Shown: positions 52,017 through 60,407 of the stretch, piece by piece
How positions within the stretch are numbered: the first letter of the stretch is position 1
Layout of the letters: the number at the start of each line of letters is the position of its first letter
NCBI RefSeq assembly: GCF_901538265.1
Contig: NZ_LR593886.1
Location: 2,418,001 to 2,482,000 of the forward strand
DNA length: 64,000 nucleotides
Origin: Gemmata massiliana
Lineage (GTDB): Bacteria; Planctomycetota; Planctomycetia; Gemmatales; Gemmataceae
Direction of reading: 5' to 3'
Translations under genes and position numbers: made by a program
Notes under the pieces: generated by a model
What the model was told of the DNA's origin: nothing
What the model saw: only the letters and a program-made list of their open reading frames with translations
Databases searched by the model: none

Positions 52017-53530
52017 GCATTTTCAACCTGTTCGGCAAGTCCGACGACACGACCCCAACTCACGACCCAAAGGACCGAATCGAGAGCGGCATCCCGCGGC
52101 TCGATTACATTCTCAAGGGCGGGTTCCTGAAGGGCGGCACTTACAACGTGATCGGCCCGCCCGGGAGCGGCAAGACGATCCTCGGAAACCAGTTCTGTTT
52201 CAACCACGTGGCCCGGACTGGCGGCAACTGTGTGTACATGTCGCTGCTGGTCGAGTCCCACGCCAAAATGCTCCGGCACCTGGGGTCGCTCCAGTTCTTC
52301 AAGCCCGAGGTGATCCCCGACCGGATCTACTACGTGAGCGGGTATGCCGCGCTGCGGAAGGACGGCCCGGAGGCCCTGCTGTCGGCAATCCGCGACACCC
52401 TCTCGGAGCGCAAGGCGAGCCTGTTCGTGATCGACGGGATGGAGAGCCTGCGGGAATTCGCCAAGGGCGAGCAGCAGGTCAAGGAGTTCGTCCACGAGCT
52501 CCAGGCGTTCACCGCGCTGATCGGGTGCACCACCCTGCTCATGTGCTTCAAGGACCCGTCCTACTCGTTCACCGAGAACGCGGTCGTGGACGGGGTAGTC
52601 GAGCTGTCCGACAACCTGGTCGGTCCGCGGGCGGTGCGGGAGCTGACCGTCCACAAGTTCCGCGGCGGAGACTACCTGCGGGGCAAGCATGAGGTCGAGA
52701 TCACCGCCCAGGGGATCGTCATCCACCCGCGGACCGAGATCCAGTTCGACAAGCCGCCCGGGCAGGCGACCGAGGAGCGCGTCCGGATGGGGTTCGGGGT
52801 GCCCGAGTTGGACAAGATGATGTTCGGCGGGCTGCCGTCGGGCTCGACCACCGCGCTGCTCGGGGCCCCGGGGGCGGGCAAAACGATGCTCGGCCTGTCG
52901 TTCCTCGTCGAGGGAGCGCGGCAGGGGCAGCCCGGGACCTACTTCGGGTTCTACGAGCCGCCGCCGCGGCTGCTCGAGAAGGCCGCGCAGGTCGGCATCC
53001 CGCTCCAGAAGTACGTGGACGAGGGGCTCATCGAGCTGGTCTGGCAGCCGCCGCTGGAGCACATGCTCGACTCGCTGGCCGAGCAGCTCCTGGAGAAGAT
53101 CCGGGAGAACGTGCGGCCCCGCCGGCGGCTGTTCTTCGACGGGGTCGAGGGGTTCCGGGCGGCCAGCGTGTACCCGGACCGGATGCCCCGGTTCCTGTCC
53201 GCCTTCTGCAACCAGTTGCGGACCCTCGACGTGACCACCGTCATGACCGAGGAACTGCCGCTGTTCCGGACCGAGATCGACATGCCCAACCCGGAGCTGG
53301 CCAACGTCGTCGAGACGGTCGTGCTCCTGCGGTACGTCGAGCTGCGGAGCCAGCTCTACCGCCTCCTGTCGATCATGAAGATGCGGGAGAGCCGGTACGA
53401 CACGTCGATCCGGGAGTTCAAGATCACCGACTCCGGGCTCGAGGTGGCGGCCACGTTCGAGAGCGCCGAGGCCATCCTGACCGGGCACGCCCGGGCGGCC
53501 GCGGCCAGGGACAAGGAGGGCCGGCCGTGA
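52013..53530 (+). CDS. KaiC-like double-RecA-domain ATPase
   Basis: 505 residues made of two KaiC/RadA-like domains. Domain 1: IPRLDYILKGGFLKGGTYN, Walker A GPPGSGKTI, Walker B LFVIDGMESL. Domain 2: VPELDKMMFGGLPSGS, Walker A GAPGAGKTM, Walker B RLFFDGVEGF, ending IREFKITDSGLEV. The catalytic double Glu of cyanobacterial KaiC is single here (LLVES and FYEPP). The start is GTG 52013 overlapping the kinase stop; the end overlaps the response-regulator GTG. No KaiA or KaiB is nearby. It is probably a non-circadian KaiC homologue coupling ATP turnover to the two-component partners. Confidence 0.92.
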   Translation: MSIFNLFGKSDDTTPTHDPKDRIESGIPRLDYILKGGFLKGGTYNVIGPPGSGKTILGNQFCFNHVARTGGNCVYMSLLVESHAKMLRHLGSLQFFKPEVIPDRIYYVSGYAALRKDGPEALLSAIRDTLSERKASLFVIDGMESLREFAKGEQQVKEFVHELQAFTALIGCTTLLMCFKDPSYSFTENAVVDGVVELSDNLVGPRAVRELTVHKFRGGDYLRGKHEVEITAQGIVIHPRTEIQFDKPPGQATEERVRMGFGVPELDKMMFGGLPSGSTTALLGAPGAGKTMLGLSFLVEGARQGQPGTYFGFYEPPPRLLEKAAQVGIPLQKYVDEGLIELVWQPPLEHMLDSLAEQLLEKIRENVRPRRRLFFDGVEGFRAASVYPDRMPRFLSAFCNQLRTLDVTTVMTEELPLFRTEIDMPNPELANVVETVVLLRYVELRSQLYRLLSIMKMRESRYDTSIREFKITDSGLEVAATFESAEAILTGHARAAAARDKEGRP

Positions 53531-53901
53531 AGACGATCCTGATCGTGGACGACGAGTTCGACCTGACCGGCACCCTCCAGGCGATCCTGCGGGGGGAGGG
53601 GTACGCGGCCGAGGTGTGCTCCGACGGTCGCGAGACCCTCGACCGGATCAAGGCGAGCCGGCCGGACCTGCTCCTGATGGACGTCATGATGCCCCGGATG
53701 AGCGGATACGAGGTGCTCAAGGCCATGAAGCGCACCCCTGGCCTGGACGGGATCCCGGTCGTCCTGATGAGCGCCGCCCCCCTGCGGGTCAAGCCGGCCG
53801 ACTACACATGGGCGGCGTTCCTCCTCAAGCCGTTCACCCTGGACGCCGTCCTCCGGGCGGTGGAAGAACAGGTCGGCAAACCCGAGCCGACCGGAAACTG
53901 A
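53527..53901 (+). CDS. single-domain response regulator
   Basis: 124 residues, receiver domain only. The acidic pocket is ILIVDDEFD, the phospho-acceptor Asp is in LLLMDVMMPRMSGYE, a Ser is in VLMSAAP and the Lys in LLKPFT. The start is GTG 53527, with TGA of the kaiC-like gene overlapping (GTGA). With no output domain, it acts by protein contact, plausibly with the KaiC-like ATPase or the adjacent kinases. Confidence 0.93.
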   Translation: MKTILIVDDEFDLTGTLQAILRGEGYAAEVCSDGRETLDRIKASRPDLLLMDVMMPRMSGYEVLKAMKRTPGLDGIPVVLMSAAPLRVKPADYTWAAFLLKPFTLDAVLRAVEEQVGKPEPTGN

Positions 53902-53943
53902 GCACGACCCCCCGGGCCTCAACGGACCAGTGCAGGCGTCACT

Positions 53944-55473
53944 ATGACCCCCGACCCCACAGCGAGCGAACTGCCGGCGAGCCCCGCGTCCCACATCCGG
54001 CTGTTCCTGGAAGGCGTGCAGGAGTACGCGATCTTCATGCTTGACGCGAGCGGGACGGTACTCAGCTGGAACCACGGGGCCGAGCGGCTGTTCGGGTACC
54101 GGGCCGAGGAAGCCATTGGTGGGAGCTACGCCCGCTTCTTCGTCCCCGAGGACGTCCGGGCCGGCCGGCCCGCGGATGACCTGCGGCGGGCGGACGCGCA
54201 CGGCCAGTTGGCCGCCGAGGGCTGGCACGCGCGCAAGGACGGCACCCGGTTCTGGGCGACCGAGCTCACCACGTCGCTACGGGACGAGCGCGGGCGGCTG
54301 CACGGGTATGCCCGGGTGATGCGGGACGCCACCGAGCGCAAGCACCTGGAAACCGAGCTGCGACGCCAGGCCGACGAGCTGGCCCAGGCGAACCGGCGTA
54401 AGGACGAGTTCCTGGCCATGCTCTCGCACGAGCTGCGGAACCCGCTCGCCCCGGTCCTCAACGCCGTCCAGATCCTCCGCCACGCCCCGCACGACGCCGC
54501 CGTCGTCCAGCGGGCGGGCGGCATGATCGAGCGACAGGTCAAGCACATGGCCCGGCTGATCGACGACCTGCTGGAGGTGACCCGGTTCACCCGGGGGAAG
54601 GTGACCCTGCGCCCCGAGCGGCTCGACCTCCGGGCGGTCGTCGGGGCGGCCGCGGACGCGGTCCGGGCGCGGATGAGGGACCGAGGGCTGGCGTTCGAGA
54701 CCACCGCGGCGGACGCGGCGATCTGGGTCGAGGCCGACCCGGCCCGACTGGACCAGGTACTGGCGCACCTGCTGGACAACGCTGCCAAGTACTCCGACCC
54801 GGGCGGGCGGGTCGAGATGTCCACCGCGCGCGACGGGGGGGCGGCGGTCGTCCGGGTCCGCGACACTGGGACGGGCATCCCGCCCGACGTCCTCCCGCGA
54901 GTCTTCGATCTGTTCGCCCAGGCCGACACGTCCCTCGACCGCGAGCGCGGCGGGCTGGGCATCGGCCTCACCCTGGTTAAGGGGCTGGTCACCCTCCACG
55001 GGGGGACGATCGAGGCCCTCAGCGACGGGCCCGGCCGCGGGGCCGAGTTCGTCGTCCGGTTGCCCCTCCTGGCCGCGGGGGACGCCGGCCCCGGTCCGCC
55101 CCCTGCGATCGGACTGCGGATCCTCGTGGTTGACGACAACGTAGACACGGCGACGAGCCTGGGGATGCTCCTGGAGATGCACGGGCATGAGGTGGAGACG
55201 GCCCACGACGGGGCGCGGGCCGTCGAGAGCGCCCGCGAGCGGCCGTTCGACGCACTCTTATTAGATATCGGCCTGCCGGGCATCGACGGGTACGAGACGG
55301 CCCGACGAGTCCGGGCGCTGGCCGGGGTGCCGCGGCCCCTCATCATCGCGGTCAGCGGCTACGGGTTCGACCACGACCGGGTGCGGGGACAGGAGGCCGG
55401 CTTCGACCACCACCTCGTCAAGCCCGTGGACGTCAGCCGGATCACCGCGCTGCTGTCCGCGTCACGGCGGTGA
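53944..55473 (+). CDS. PAS hybrid histidine kinase with C-terminal receiver
   Basis: 509 residues, soluble. The PAS/PAC domain is at about 15-135 (YAIFMLDASGTVLSWNHGAE, RLHGYARVMRDATERK). HisKA has LAMLSHELRNPLAP (His near 165). HATPase has LLDNAAKYS, DTGTGIP and GGLGIGLTLVKGL. The receiver at about 390-505 has ILVVDDNVDTATSL, LLLDIGLPGIDGYE and VKPVD. The PAS may bind a cofactor or ligand, but the sequence does not say which. It lies 42 bases after the response regulator as the last gene of the operon. Confidence 0.93.
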   Translation: MTPDPTASELPASPASHIRLFLEGVQEYAIFMLDASGTVLSWNHGAERLFGYRAEEAIGGSYARFFVPEDVRAGRPADDLRRADAHGQLAAEGWHARKDGTRFWATELTTSLRDERGRLHGYARVMRDATERKHLETELRRQADELAQANRRKDEFLAMLSHELRNPLAPVLNAVQILRHAPHDAAVVQRAGGMIERQVKHMARLIDDLLEVTRFTRGKVTLRPERLDLRAVVGAAADAVRARMRDRGLAFETTAADAAIWVEADPARLDQVLAHLLDNAAKYSDPGGRVEMSTARDGGAAVVRVRDTGTGIPPDVLPRVFDLFAQADTSLDRERGGLGIGLTLVKGLVTLHGGTIEALSDGPGRGAEFVVRLPLLAAGDAGPGPPPAIGLRILVVDDNVDTATSLGMLLEMHGHEVETAHDGARAVESARERPFDALLLDIGLPGIDGYETARRVRALAGVPRPLIIAVSGYGFDHDRVRGQEAGFDHHLVKPVDVSRITALLSASRR

Positions 55474-55477
55474 GTGT

Positions 55478-55876
55478 TCAGGCCGGGACCGCTTCGGCCC
55501 GGCGCGGGGCCGTCAGCAGCTGAACGAACCGCCGGGGGTCGAACGGCTTCACCAGATAGTGGTCGAAGCCGACTTCGGCCGCGCGGTCACGATCCCGGTC
55601 CCGGTTGTACCCGGTCGAGGCGACGAGCACCGTCCGCTCGAAGTCGGGGGCGGCGCGCAGGCGGCGGGCGACCTCGAATCCGTCGATGTCCGGCAGGCCG
55701 ACATCGAGCAGGACGGCGTCGGGTCCGAAGTCGCGTGCCGCGTCGATCGCCGCGAGGCCGCTGTGGGCCACCCGAACGTCGTGGCCGAACGATTGGAGTA
55801 GCCACGACAGGCTCTCGGTGGTATCTACGTTGTCATCCACGACCAAGACGCGAAGCGGCGTATTAGCGGACCCCAT
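55478..55876 (-). CDS. single-domain response regulator, convergent with the kinase operon
   Basis: 132 residues, receiver only: RVLVVDDNVDTTESLSWLLQ, LLDVGLPDIDGFEVARRL (phospho-Asp), VASTGYN and LVKPFDPRRF. It resembles the receiver of the neighbouring hybrid kinase, so one may derive from the other. Its stop is four bases from the hybrid kinase's stop on the opposite strand. GGAGG precedes ATG 55876. Confidence 0.92.
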   Translation of the reverse strand: MGSANTPLRVLVVDDNVDTTESLSWLLQSFGHDVRVAHSGLAAIDAARDFGPDAVLLDVGLPDIDGFEVARRLRAAPDFERTVLVASTGYNRDRDRDRAAEVGFDHYLVKPFDPRRFVQLLTAPRRAEAVPA

Positions 55877-56026
55877 GACGATTCGCCTCCGGTGCTGTGC
55901 TCTCGGGCGAGAACCTTCCGTGTCGTGGGAACGGTAACCGCATTCACCCCCGTGTGTCCAGACCATTTTTTTTACGTGGCTGCTCACGCACGGAAGGGCT
56001 GCCACCGGCACCGTACTCGGTACACC

Positions 56027-56332
56027 TCATCCGGCCGGGATCGGTCCACGACGTTCGCTGCAGCAAGTTACGACATAAATGGCCCGCCTTGCCAGTGTGA
56101 TTGGTCGGCGCCCGCTCTCGTCATTATGCGCGCGGGTACCATTTCGTACCTCGCGAGCTCGCAGGCGACGTTCCACGGCCCTTATCTGGAGTTGCTTGAG
56201 TTGGTGTGCCAGGAGCACGCTCCCCCCCCCAAACCGGTCGTTGGCGCCGAGGTACTCCTTGACCGGCTTCCTGTTTACGCGACGGTTCCGGTACAGGTAC
56301 CGGCGCCCGCCGTGTCGCAACTCCCAGCCCAT
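56027..56332 (-). CDS. shortened relative of the MGWxxxGRYYxRSRRVNG protein
   Basis: 101 residues: GWELRHGGRRYLYRNRRVNR and KPVKEYLGANDRFGGGS. The first 35 residues match the start of the protein at 31263-31589; the rest is a short basic helix, then unrelated codons to a stop. The run of nine G residues (C9 at 56222-56230 on the plus strand) inside the gene is a likely slippage point, and the usual partner gene is missing. Probably a decayed copy. Confidence 0.55.
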   Translation of the reverse strand: MGWELRHGGRRYLYRNRRVNRKPVKEYLGANDRFGGGSVLLAHQLKQLQIRAVERRLRAREVRNGTRAHNDESGRRPITLARRAIYVVTCCSERRGPIPAG

Positions 56333-56410
56333 TTTTTCTAGGCCGGCAAACGTAACTGGTTCATAAGTGGCCAATTTTGTAGGCTTTGGGTCACCGAACG
56401 GGGATGGCCC

Positions 56411-58002
56411 ATGAAGACGGCGAAGACGGCCGAGCCGACGATCACTCACGACCTGACGCCCGAGCGGACGACGTGCCCGCGGTGCGCCCGGCCGATGACC
56501 GCCGACTACGCCAACCGCCGCACCCTTCACACCCTGACCGGTGTGACCCGCCTCAATCTGACCATCCGACGGTGCCACAACACCGCCTGCGTGGCCCACA
56601 AGAAGCCGTACCGGCCCGAGGCCGAGGGCTCGTTCGCGCTGCCGCGGCATGAGTTCGGGCTCGACGTGGTCGCTCTCATCGGGCGCCTGCGGTACGCCGA
56701 GCACCGGTCCGTCCCCGAGATCCGCGCGCACCTCGTTGGGCGCAAGGTGACGGCGTCCGAGCGCACCGTCACCAACCTCCTGGACCGGTACGACGAGTTG
56801 CTTGCCACGTCCCTCACCGACGACGGACGACTCAAGGCAGTGCTGGCCGCCCAGGGGAAGGTGATCCTGGCCATCGACGGATTACAGCCGGACGTCGGGC
56901 ACGAGATCCTGTGGGTCATCCGGGACGTGCTCAGCGGCGAGATCCTGCTGGCCAAAAGTCTGTTGTCCGCCCGCAACCAGGATCTCGCCGAACTGCTGTC
57001 GGCGGTGAAGACCGCGTGCGGGGTGCCGGTCACCGGCGTCATCTCCGACGGGCAGCACTCGATCCGCAAGGCGGTGGCCAAGGCGCTCCCCGGCGTGCCC
57101 TACCAGTTGTGCCAGTTCCACTTCCTGCGCGAGGCCGCCGGGGCCATTTACGAGGCCGATCGGCACGCCAAGGTGGCACTGAAGAAGAAGGTGCGCGGGG
57201 TGCGCCAGATCGAGCGCAAGGTCGAGGGGCGAACCGATCCCGAGGCCGATGTCATTCGCGGGTACTGCTCGGCGGTGCGCAGCGCCATCACCGACGACGG
57301 GCGCCCGCCCCTGGAGGCGTCGGGGTTGAAACTCCACGCCCGGTTAAGCGCGGTGGTCGTGAGCCTGAGCCGGGTGAAGGCGAAGGGGGCGCGGCGCCCG
57401 AGTTGACGCGCCTGGAGGGGATCTTGTGCGACGCCTTTCGGACCGCCGGCGGCGCGTTCGCGCCGGTGTACCTGGCGTTCGGGTGGGTCCACCAGGCGGC
57501 CCACATCCTGGGGCGGATCGAGTTGACCGGTGCGGCGGTTCGGCGTCGGTTGAGCGGGTTGCTCGGAGCCATGACGCGGCACCGGGGCGTAGTCGGCGAG
57601 TTGAGCGGCGCGGTGGACCACTTCGTGAAGGTGAGTCGGAGCTACTGGGGCGGGCTGTTCGGGTGCTACGACACGGCGGGGCTGCCGCGGGCCAACAACG
57701 ACCTGGAGCGGGCGGTCGGGAGCCACCGGTACCACGAGCGCCGGGCCACCGGGCGTAAAGGGGCATCGCCGTCACTGGTACTGCGGGGCGCGGCCAAGTT
57801 GGTGGCCGGGCTGGCGACGCGGCACCGGGAGGTCACGGCCGCCGAACTGGCGGGCGCGGATCGTGTGGCGTGGAAGCGGTTACGGGCCGAACTGGAGACG
57901 CGGCGTGAGCGACGGACCGAGCGGAGGCGGTTCCGACGCGATCCCGAGGGCTATCTGAAAGCCCTCGAAAACAAGCTCATCCAGTTACGTTTGCCGGCCT
58001 AG
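56411..58002 (+). CDS. DDE (MULE-like) transposase split by a -1 frameshift
   Basis: Frame 1 (56411-57406, 331 codons) has a Cys-containing zinc-finger N-terminus (CPRCARPM). The catalytic core has Asp in LAIDGLQPD, Asp in GVISDGQHSI and YQLCQFHFLREAAG (C-x2-H). Frame 2, open from 56911 and meaningful after about 57390, continues to 58002 with the catalytic Glu in ANNDLERAVGSHRYHERRAT. A -1 shift at the G-run near 57385 (AAGGGGGCG) joins them into a chain of about 530 residues. It is either programmed frameshifting, as in several IS families, or a broken gene. Terminal repeats were not found. Confidence 0.75.
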
Positions 58003-58057
58003 ATTTTTTGCTCCCGGTGTGTACTACGTTCCGCACCATTGCCCCGCTGGTGACGCA

Positions 58058-58276
58058 TTACTCAATGTTCTCCTTCGGGATGCTTTGCAGTAGGAGTAAT
58101 TGAGCGAGATGCGCCCGGTCCGAAGGCTCCAATTGCGCGGTCAGTGCGAACAGTGCGGCGACAAGAGGAGAAGGGGGCTGTGTGAGCACCGGGCGCTTGG
58201 TGCAACCGGCGGTGCAACCGAGTGACACTGATGCGAAATTGCTTGAATTTGTAGGTACTTCGACGGTGGGCCAACA
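58058..58276 (-). other. alternative C-terminal coding segment of the integrase (right end of element)
   Basis: The minus-strand frame reading out of the right att copy keeps the same phase as the integrase (it gives the same GFEPTTSWSRT phrase from the core). It then continues CWPTVEVPTNSSNFASVSLG to a stop at 58058. When right and left ends are joined in the excised circle, this becomes the last 72 residues of the integrase, replacing 15 residues encoded by the tRNA side. As an isolated ORF it has only a TTG start, so it is probably not a gene in the integrated state. Confidence 0.6.
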
Positions 58277-58324
58277 GGTTCGGGACCAAGAGGTCGTAGG
58301 TTCAAATCCTATCAGCCCGACTCG
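58277..58324. other. attR (48-bp core, right copy)
   Basis: Identical to 17121-17168, but the preceding bases (GGCCAACA) lack the tRNA 5' half, so only the left copy makes a functional tRNA. It may also serve as the left att of the next module, whose integrase begins 160 bases away. Confidence 0.88.
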
Positions 58325-58351
58325 CAACCCCTGGTAATACCAGGGGTTGCG
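58323..58351. terminator. palindromic hairpin just right of attR
   Basis: CGCAACCCCTGGTA-A-TACCAGGGGTTGCG: 14-bp perfect arms with a one-base centre, followed by TCATTTT. It sits where the tRNA's original terminator should be before the 41-kb insertion. Confidence 0.7.
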
Positions 58352-58483
58352 TCATTTTCAGGCGGGAGCAAAAAGGCCCCTACCTGTGTAGTGCGCACGG
58401 TTTCGACAAAAAAATCCCCGCAACCCACATCCATTCCGGCGCCGATTTTTGGCAGCGTACCCCGCTTCCCCAAGAGTCACGCC

Positions 58484-59803
58484 ATGCCCAACCTGCGAAA
58501 GATCACGTTCGAGGGTCAGACCCTCAGTCTGACCCACTGGTCCAAACTCAAAAAAATTCCCGTGGCGACGATCGCGAGCCGACTGAAGGCCGGGTGGTCG
58601 GTCGAAGACGCGCTCACGGTGCCGGTCGATCGCCGGTACTCGCGCGGGGGCGGGCGCCGGGCCAAAGATGCGGGGCCGCGCCCGTGCCCGGAAATGAAAA
58701 AACACCCGACGACGGGCCAGGCGTACTGCCGGTGGCACGCCAACGGGAAGGACAACTGGGCGTATTTCGGGGAATGGGGCTCACCCGAGGCGAGCCGCAA
58801 GTACCGCCGGTTCTCGCTCGAGTGGGCGGCCGGCGGGGTGAGCGCGGCACTCGTCGCGGGTAACGCTCAGATCAGCGACCTGGTGACGCTCTGGATCGAG
58901 CACTGCGCGCGGACCTACGTGAAGTACGGGAAGCCGACCTCGGAGGTGCATTGCAACCGGTCCGCGATGCGCCACATGAACGAGTTGTACGGCGATATTC
59001 CCGCCGAGCTGTTCACGGTGCCCATGTTGCGCGCGGTGCGCGAGGCCATGATCGCGCAACCGTGGGCGCGGAAGACGGTCAACGATAACGTCGCGCGGAT
59101 CATTCGTGCATTTGGGTGGGCTGCGGGCGAGGGGATCGTCCCGCAATCGGTCCACCAGGGGCTCGAGCTGATCGACACACTCGCGGCCGGGCGCCGCGAC
59201 GACGTGGTGGAGAGCGAACCCGTTGATCCGGTGCCCGAGAAGAGTATCGAGGCGGTGCTCGACGGGGACCGGTTGCACCCGACCCCGAAGCGCCGGGCCG
59301 TGCTCGTGGCCATGATCCGCACCCAACTGTCGGCGGGCTTGCGCCCGGGCGAGTTGTGCGGCCTGTGCCCGGAAGATCTGGACCGGTCGCAAGTGCCCTG
59401 GCGGTACGAGGTGGTCGAGTACAACAAGATGCTCCACAAGGACGTGCGCCGGGTCGTGTTCTTCGGCCCGCGGGCGCGCGCGTCACTGGACCCGCTGTTG
59501 TCGGTGTGTGCGGCCGGTGAGAAAGTGTTTCGGTTCCCGCCGTGGCGCCGGGGTGCCGCATGGACCCCGGTATCGGTCGCGATCTACCGGGGGCGCATCG
59601 CGGGTGCGTGCGAGGCCGCGAAGGTGCCGATCTGGACCCCGAACCAGCTCCGGCACAACCGCGCCACGGAGGTCATGGACATCTACGAGAGCGATCAGGC
59701 AACGGCGGCCGTGCTCGGGAACACGCCGGAAGTGGCCCGTCAGATATATGCACACCGGGCGGGCGAATCTGTGGCCAGACGGATTGCAGAACAAACTGGC
59801 TAA
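58484..59803 (+). CDS. int: second tyrosine recombinase
   Basis: 439 residues from ATG 58484 (a start at 58391 would add 31). There is a Cys/His-containing N-terminal region (PCPEMKKHPTTGQAYCRW), a core-binding domain, then catalytic Arg in SAGLRPGELCGL. Box II is NQLRHNRATEV, with Asn where His is usual before the Arg. LGNTPEVARQIYAHR has Asn for the second His and the nucleophile Tyr. The two His-to-Asn changes may lower activity or reflect a subfamily. It faces away from attR and begins a new group of mobile-element genes. Confidence 0.85.
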   Translation: MPNLRKITFEGQTLSLTHWSKLKKIPVATIASRLKAGWSVEDALTVPVDRRYSRGGGRRAKDAGPRPCPEMKKHPTTGQAYCRWHANGKDNWAYFGEWGSPEASRKYRRFSLEWAAGGVSAALVAGNAQISDLVTLWIEHCARTYVKYGKPTSEVHCNRSAMRHMNELYGDIPAELFTVPMLRAVREAMIAQPWARKTVNDNVARIIRAFGWAAGEGIVPQSVHQGLELIDTLAAGRRDDVVESEPVDPVPEKSIEAVLDGDRLHPTPKRRAVLVAMIRTQLSAGLRPGELCGLCPEDLDRSQVPWRYEVVEYNKMLHKDVRRVVFFGPRARASLDPLLSVCAAGEKVFRFPPWRRGAAWTPVSVAIYRGRIAGACEAAKVPIWTPNQLRHNRATEVMDIYESDQATAAVLGNTPEVARQIYAHRAGESVARRIAEQTG

Positions 59804-59805
59804 AT

Positions 59806-59820
59806 ATTGTACAGTACAAT
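59806..59820. promoter_or_regulatory. 15-bp perfect palindrome after the second integrase
   Basis: ATTGTAC-A-GTACAAT, beginning two bases past the stop codon. Operator-like; it could control the gene at 59929. Confidence 0.5.
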
Positions 59821-59880
59821 CGGAACATGCGGAGCAAATCGGATCGCGCGAATCTTTGGTGTAATCTTGGCACCACGCAC

Positions 59881-59916
59881 AGTGTGAAGTATACATGAAG
59901 TCAGTTACTTCACACT
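59881..59916. promoter_or_regulatory. 11-bp inverted repeat upstream of the winged-helix gene
   Basis: AGTGTGAAGTA and TACTTCACACT, arms 14 bases apart, ending 12 bases before ATG 59929. A probable operator for the gene that follows. Confidence 0.55.
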
Positions 59917-59928
59917 TGTGAGTTGTCC

Positions 59929-60387
59929 ATGCCCGCTGCCAAACACTCTCCCGAAGATCCCGCGCCCGACCACCTGCTCATTGACACGGCCCGCCAGTAC
60001 GCTCGTCGCGTAGCAGGTCAGGAGTTACAACAGGTCGCACTCACCTTAGCAGACGGGGCCAAGCACATCCTCGACATGGCGGGGGCGCCCGAATGGCCCC
60101 CAATGCGAGGCTGGTCTGTGCGAGGGGATCAGGGTTCGCGGAACGGGGAAATCTTCCGTTTGACGGGCAAGCCGCTCGCTGTGTTCACGGCTCTCGTGAG
60201 AGCTGGAGACGATGGGCTCACGTTGCTTGAACTGAAACGCGCGGTGTGGGACGAGCACGCTGAAGATCGAAGTGCCCAAAATGCCGTCTCAAAAGTGCGA
60301 AGGATCGTGCGAGAGGGGCTCAAGCTGCGAGCGGATCAAGACCCCGTTGAGATCGACGGGGAGCGGTACCGGCTTTCCACGGCTTAA
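59929..60387 (+). CDS. winged-helix (response-regulator C-terminal-like) protein
   Basis: 152 residues. The C-terminal half is a winged helix of the Trans_reg_C type: LTGKPLAVFTALVRAGDDGL, then LLELKRAVWDEHAEDRSAQN and AVSKVRRIVREGLKLR. There is no receiver domain; the N-terminus (to about 60) is helical. ATG 59929 is preferred to TTG 59923. An 11-bp inverted repeat stands just upstream, so the protein may regulate itself and the module. Confidence 0.75.
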   Translation: MPAAKHSPEDPAPDHLLIDTARQYARRVAGQELQQVALTLADGAKHILDMAGAPEWPPMRGWSVRGDQGSRNGEIFRLTGKPLAVFTALVRAGDDGLTLLELKRAVWDEHAEDRSAQNAVSKVRRIVREGLKLRADQDPVEIDGERYRLSTA

Positions 60388-60407
60388 GAGCTGCGACCGC
60401 CTGCGAA

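Larger units (their letters stand above)
17121..58324. mobile_element. integrative element of about 41.2 kb in tRNA-Pro
   Basis: The boundaries are the exact 48-bp direct repeat 17121-17168 / 58277-58324, which is the 3' part of tRNA-Pro plus four bases. The integrase lies against the left copy. Contents are a replication/regulation operon, type I restriction-modification, cell-surface and signalling genes, heat-shock and carbonic-anhydrase cargo, and decayed insertion sequences. No conjugation machinery (relaxase, VirB/VirD4-type) is recognisable, so it looks like a non-conjugative or mobilisable island. Some cargo may have been added by later insertions. Confidence 0.8.

Noticed and set aside
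51965-53488. 507-codon minus-strand frame
   Set aside because: Antisense shadow of the KaiC-like gene; Leu/Val/Gln-rich repetitive composition with no motifs.
17121-58324. conjugative (ICE) nature of the element
   Set aside because: No relaxase, coupling protein or type IV secretion components could be recognised in the 41 kb.
58058-58327. independent 89-residue gene at attR
   Set aside because: Only a TTG start inside the repeat and no ribosome-binding site; better explained as the integrase tail of the circular form.
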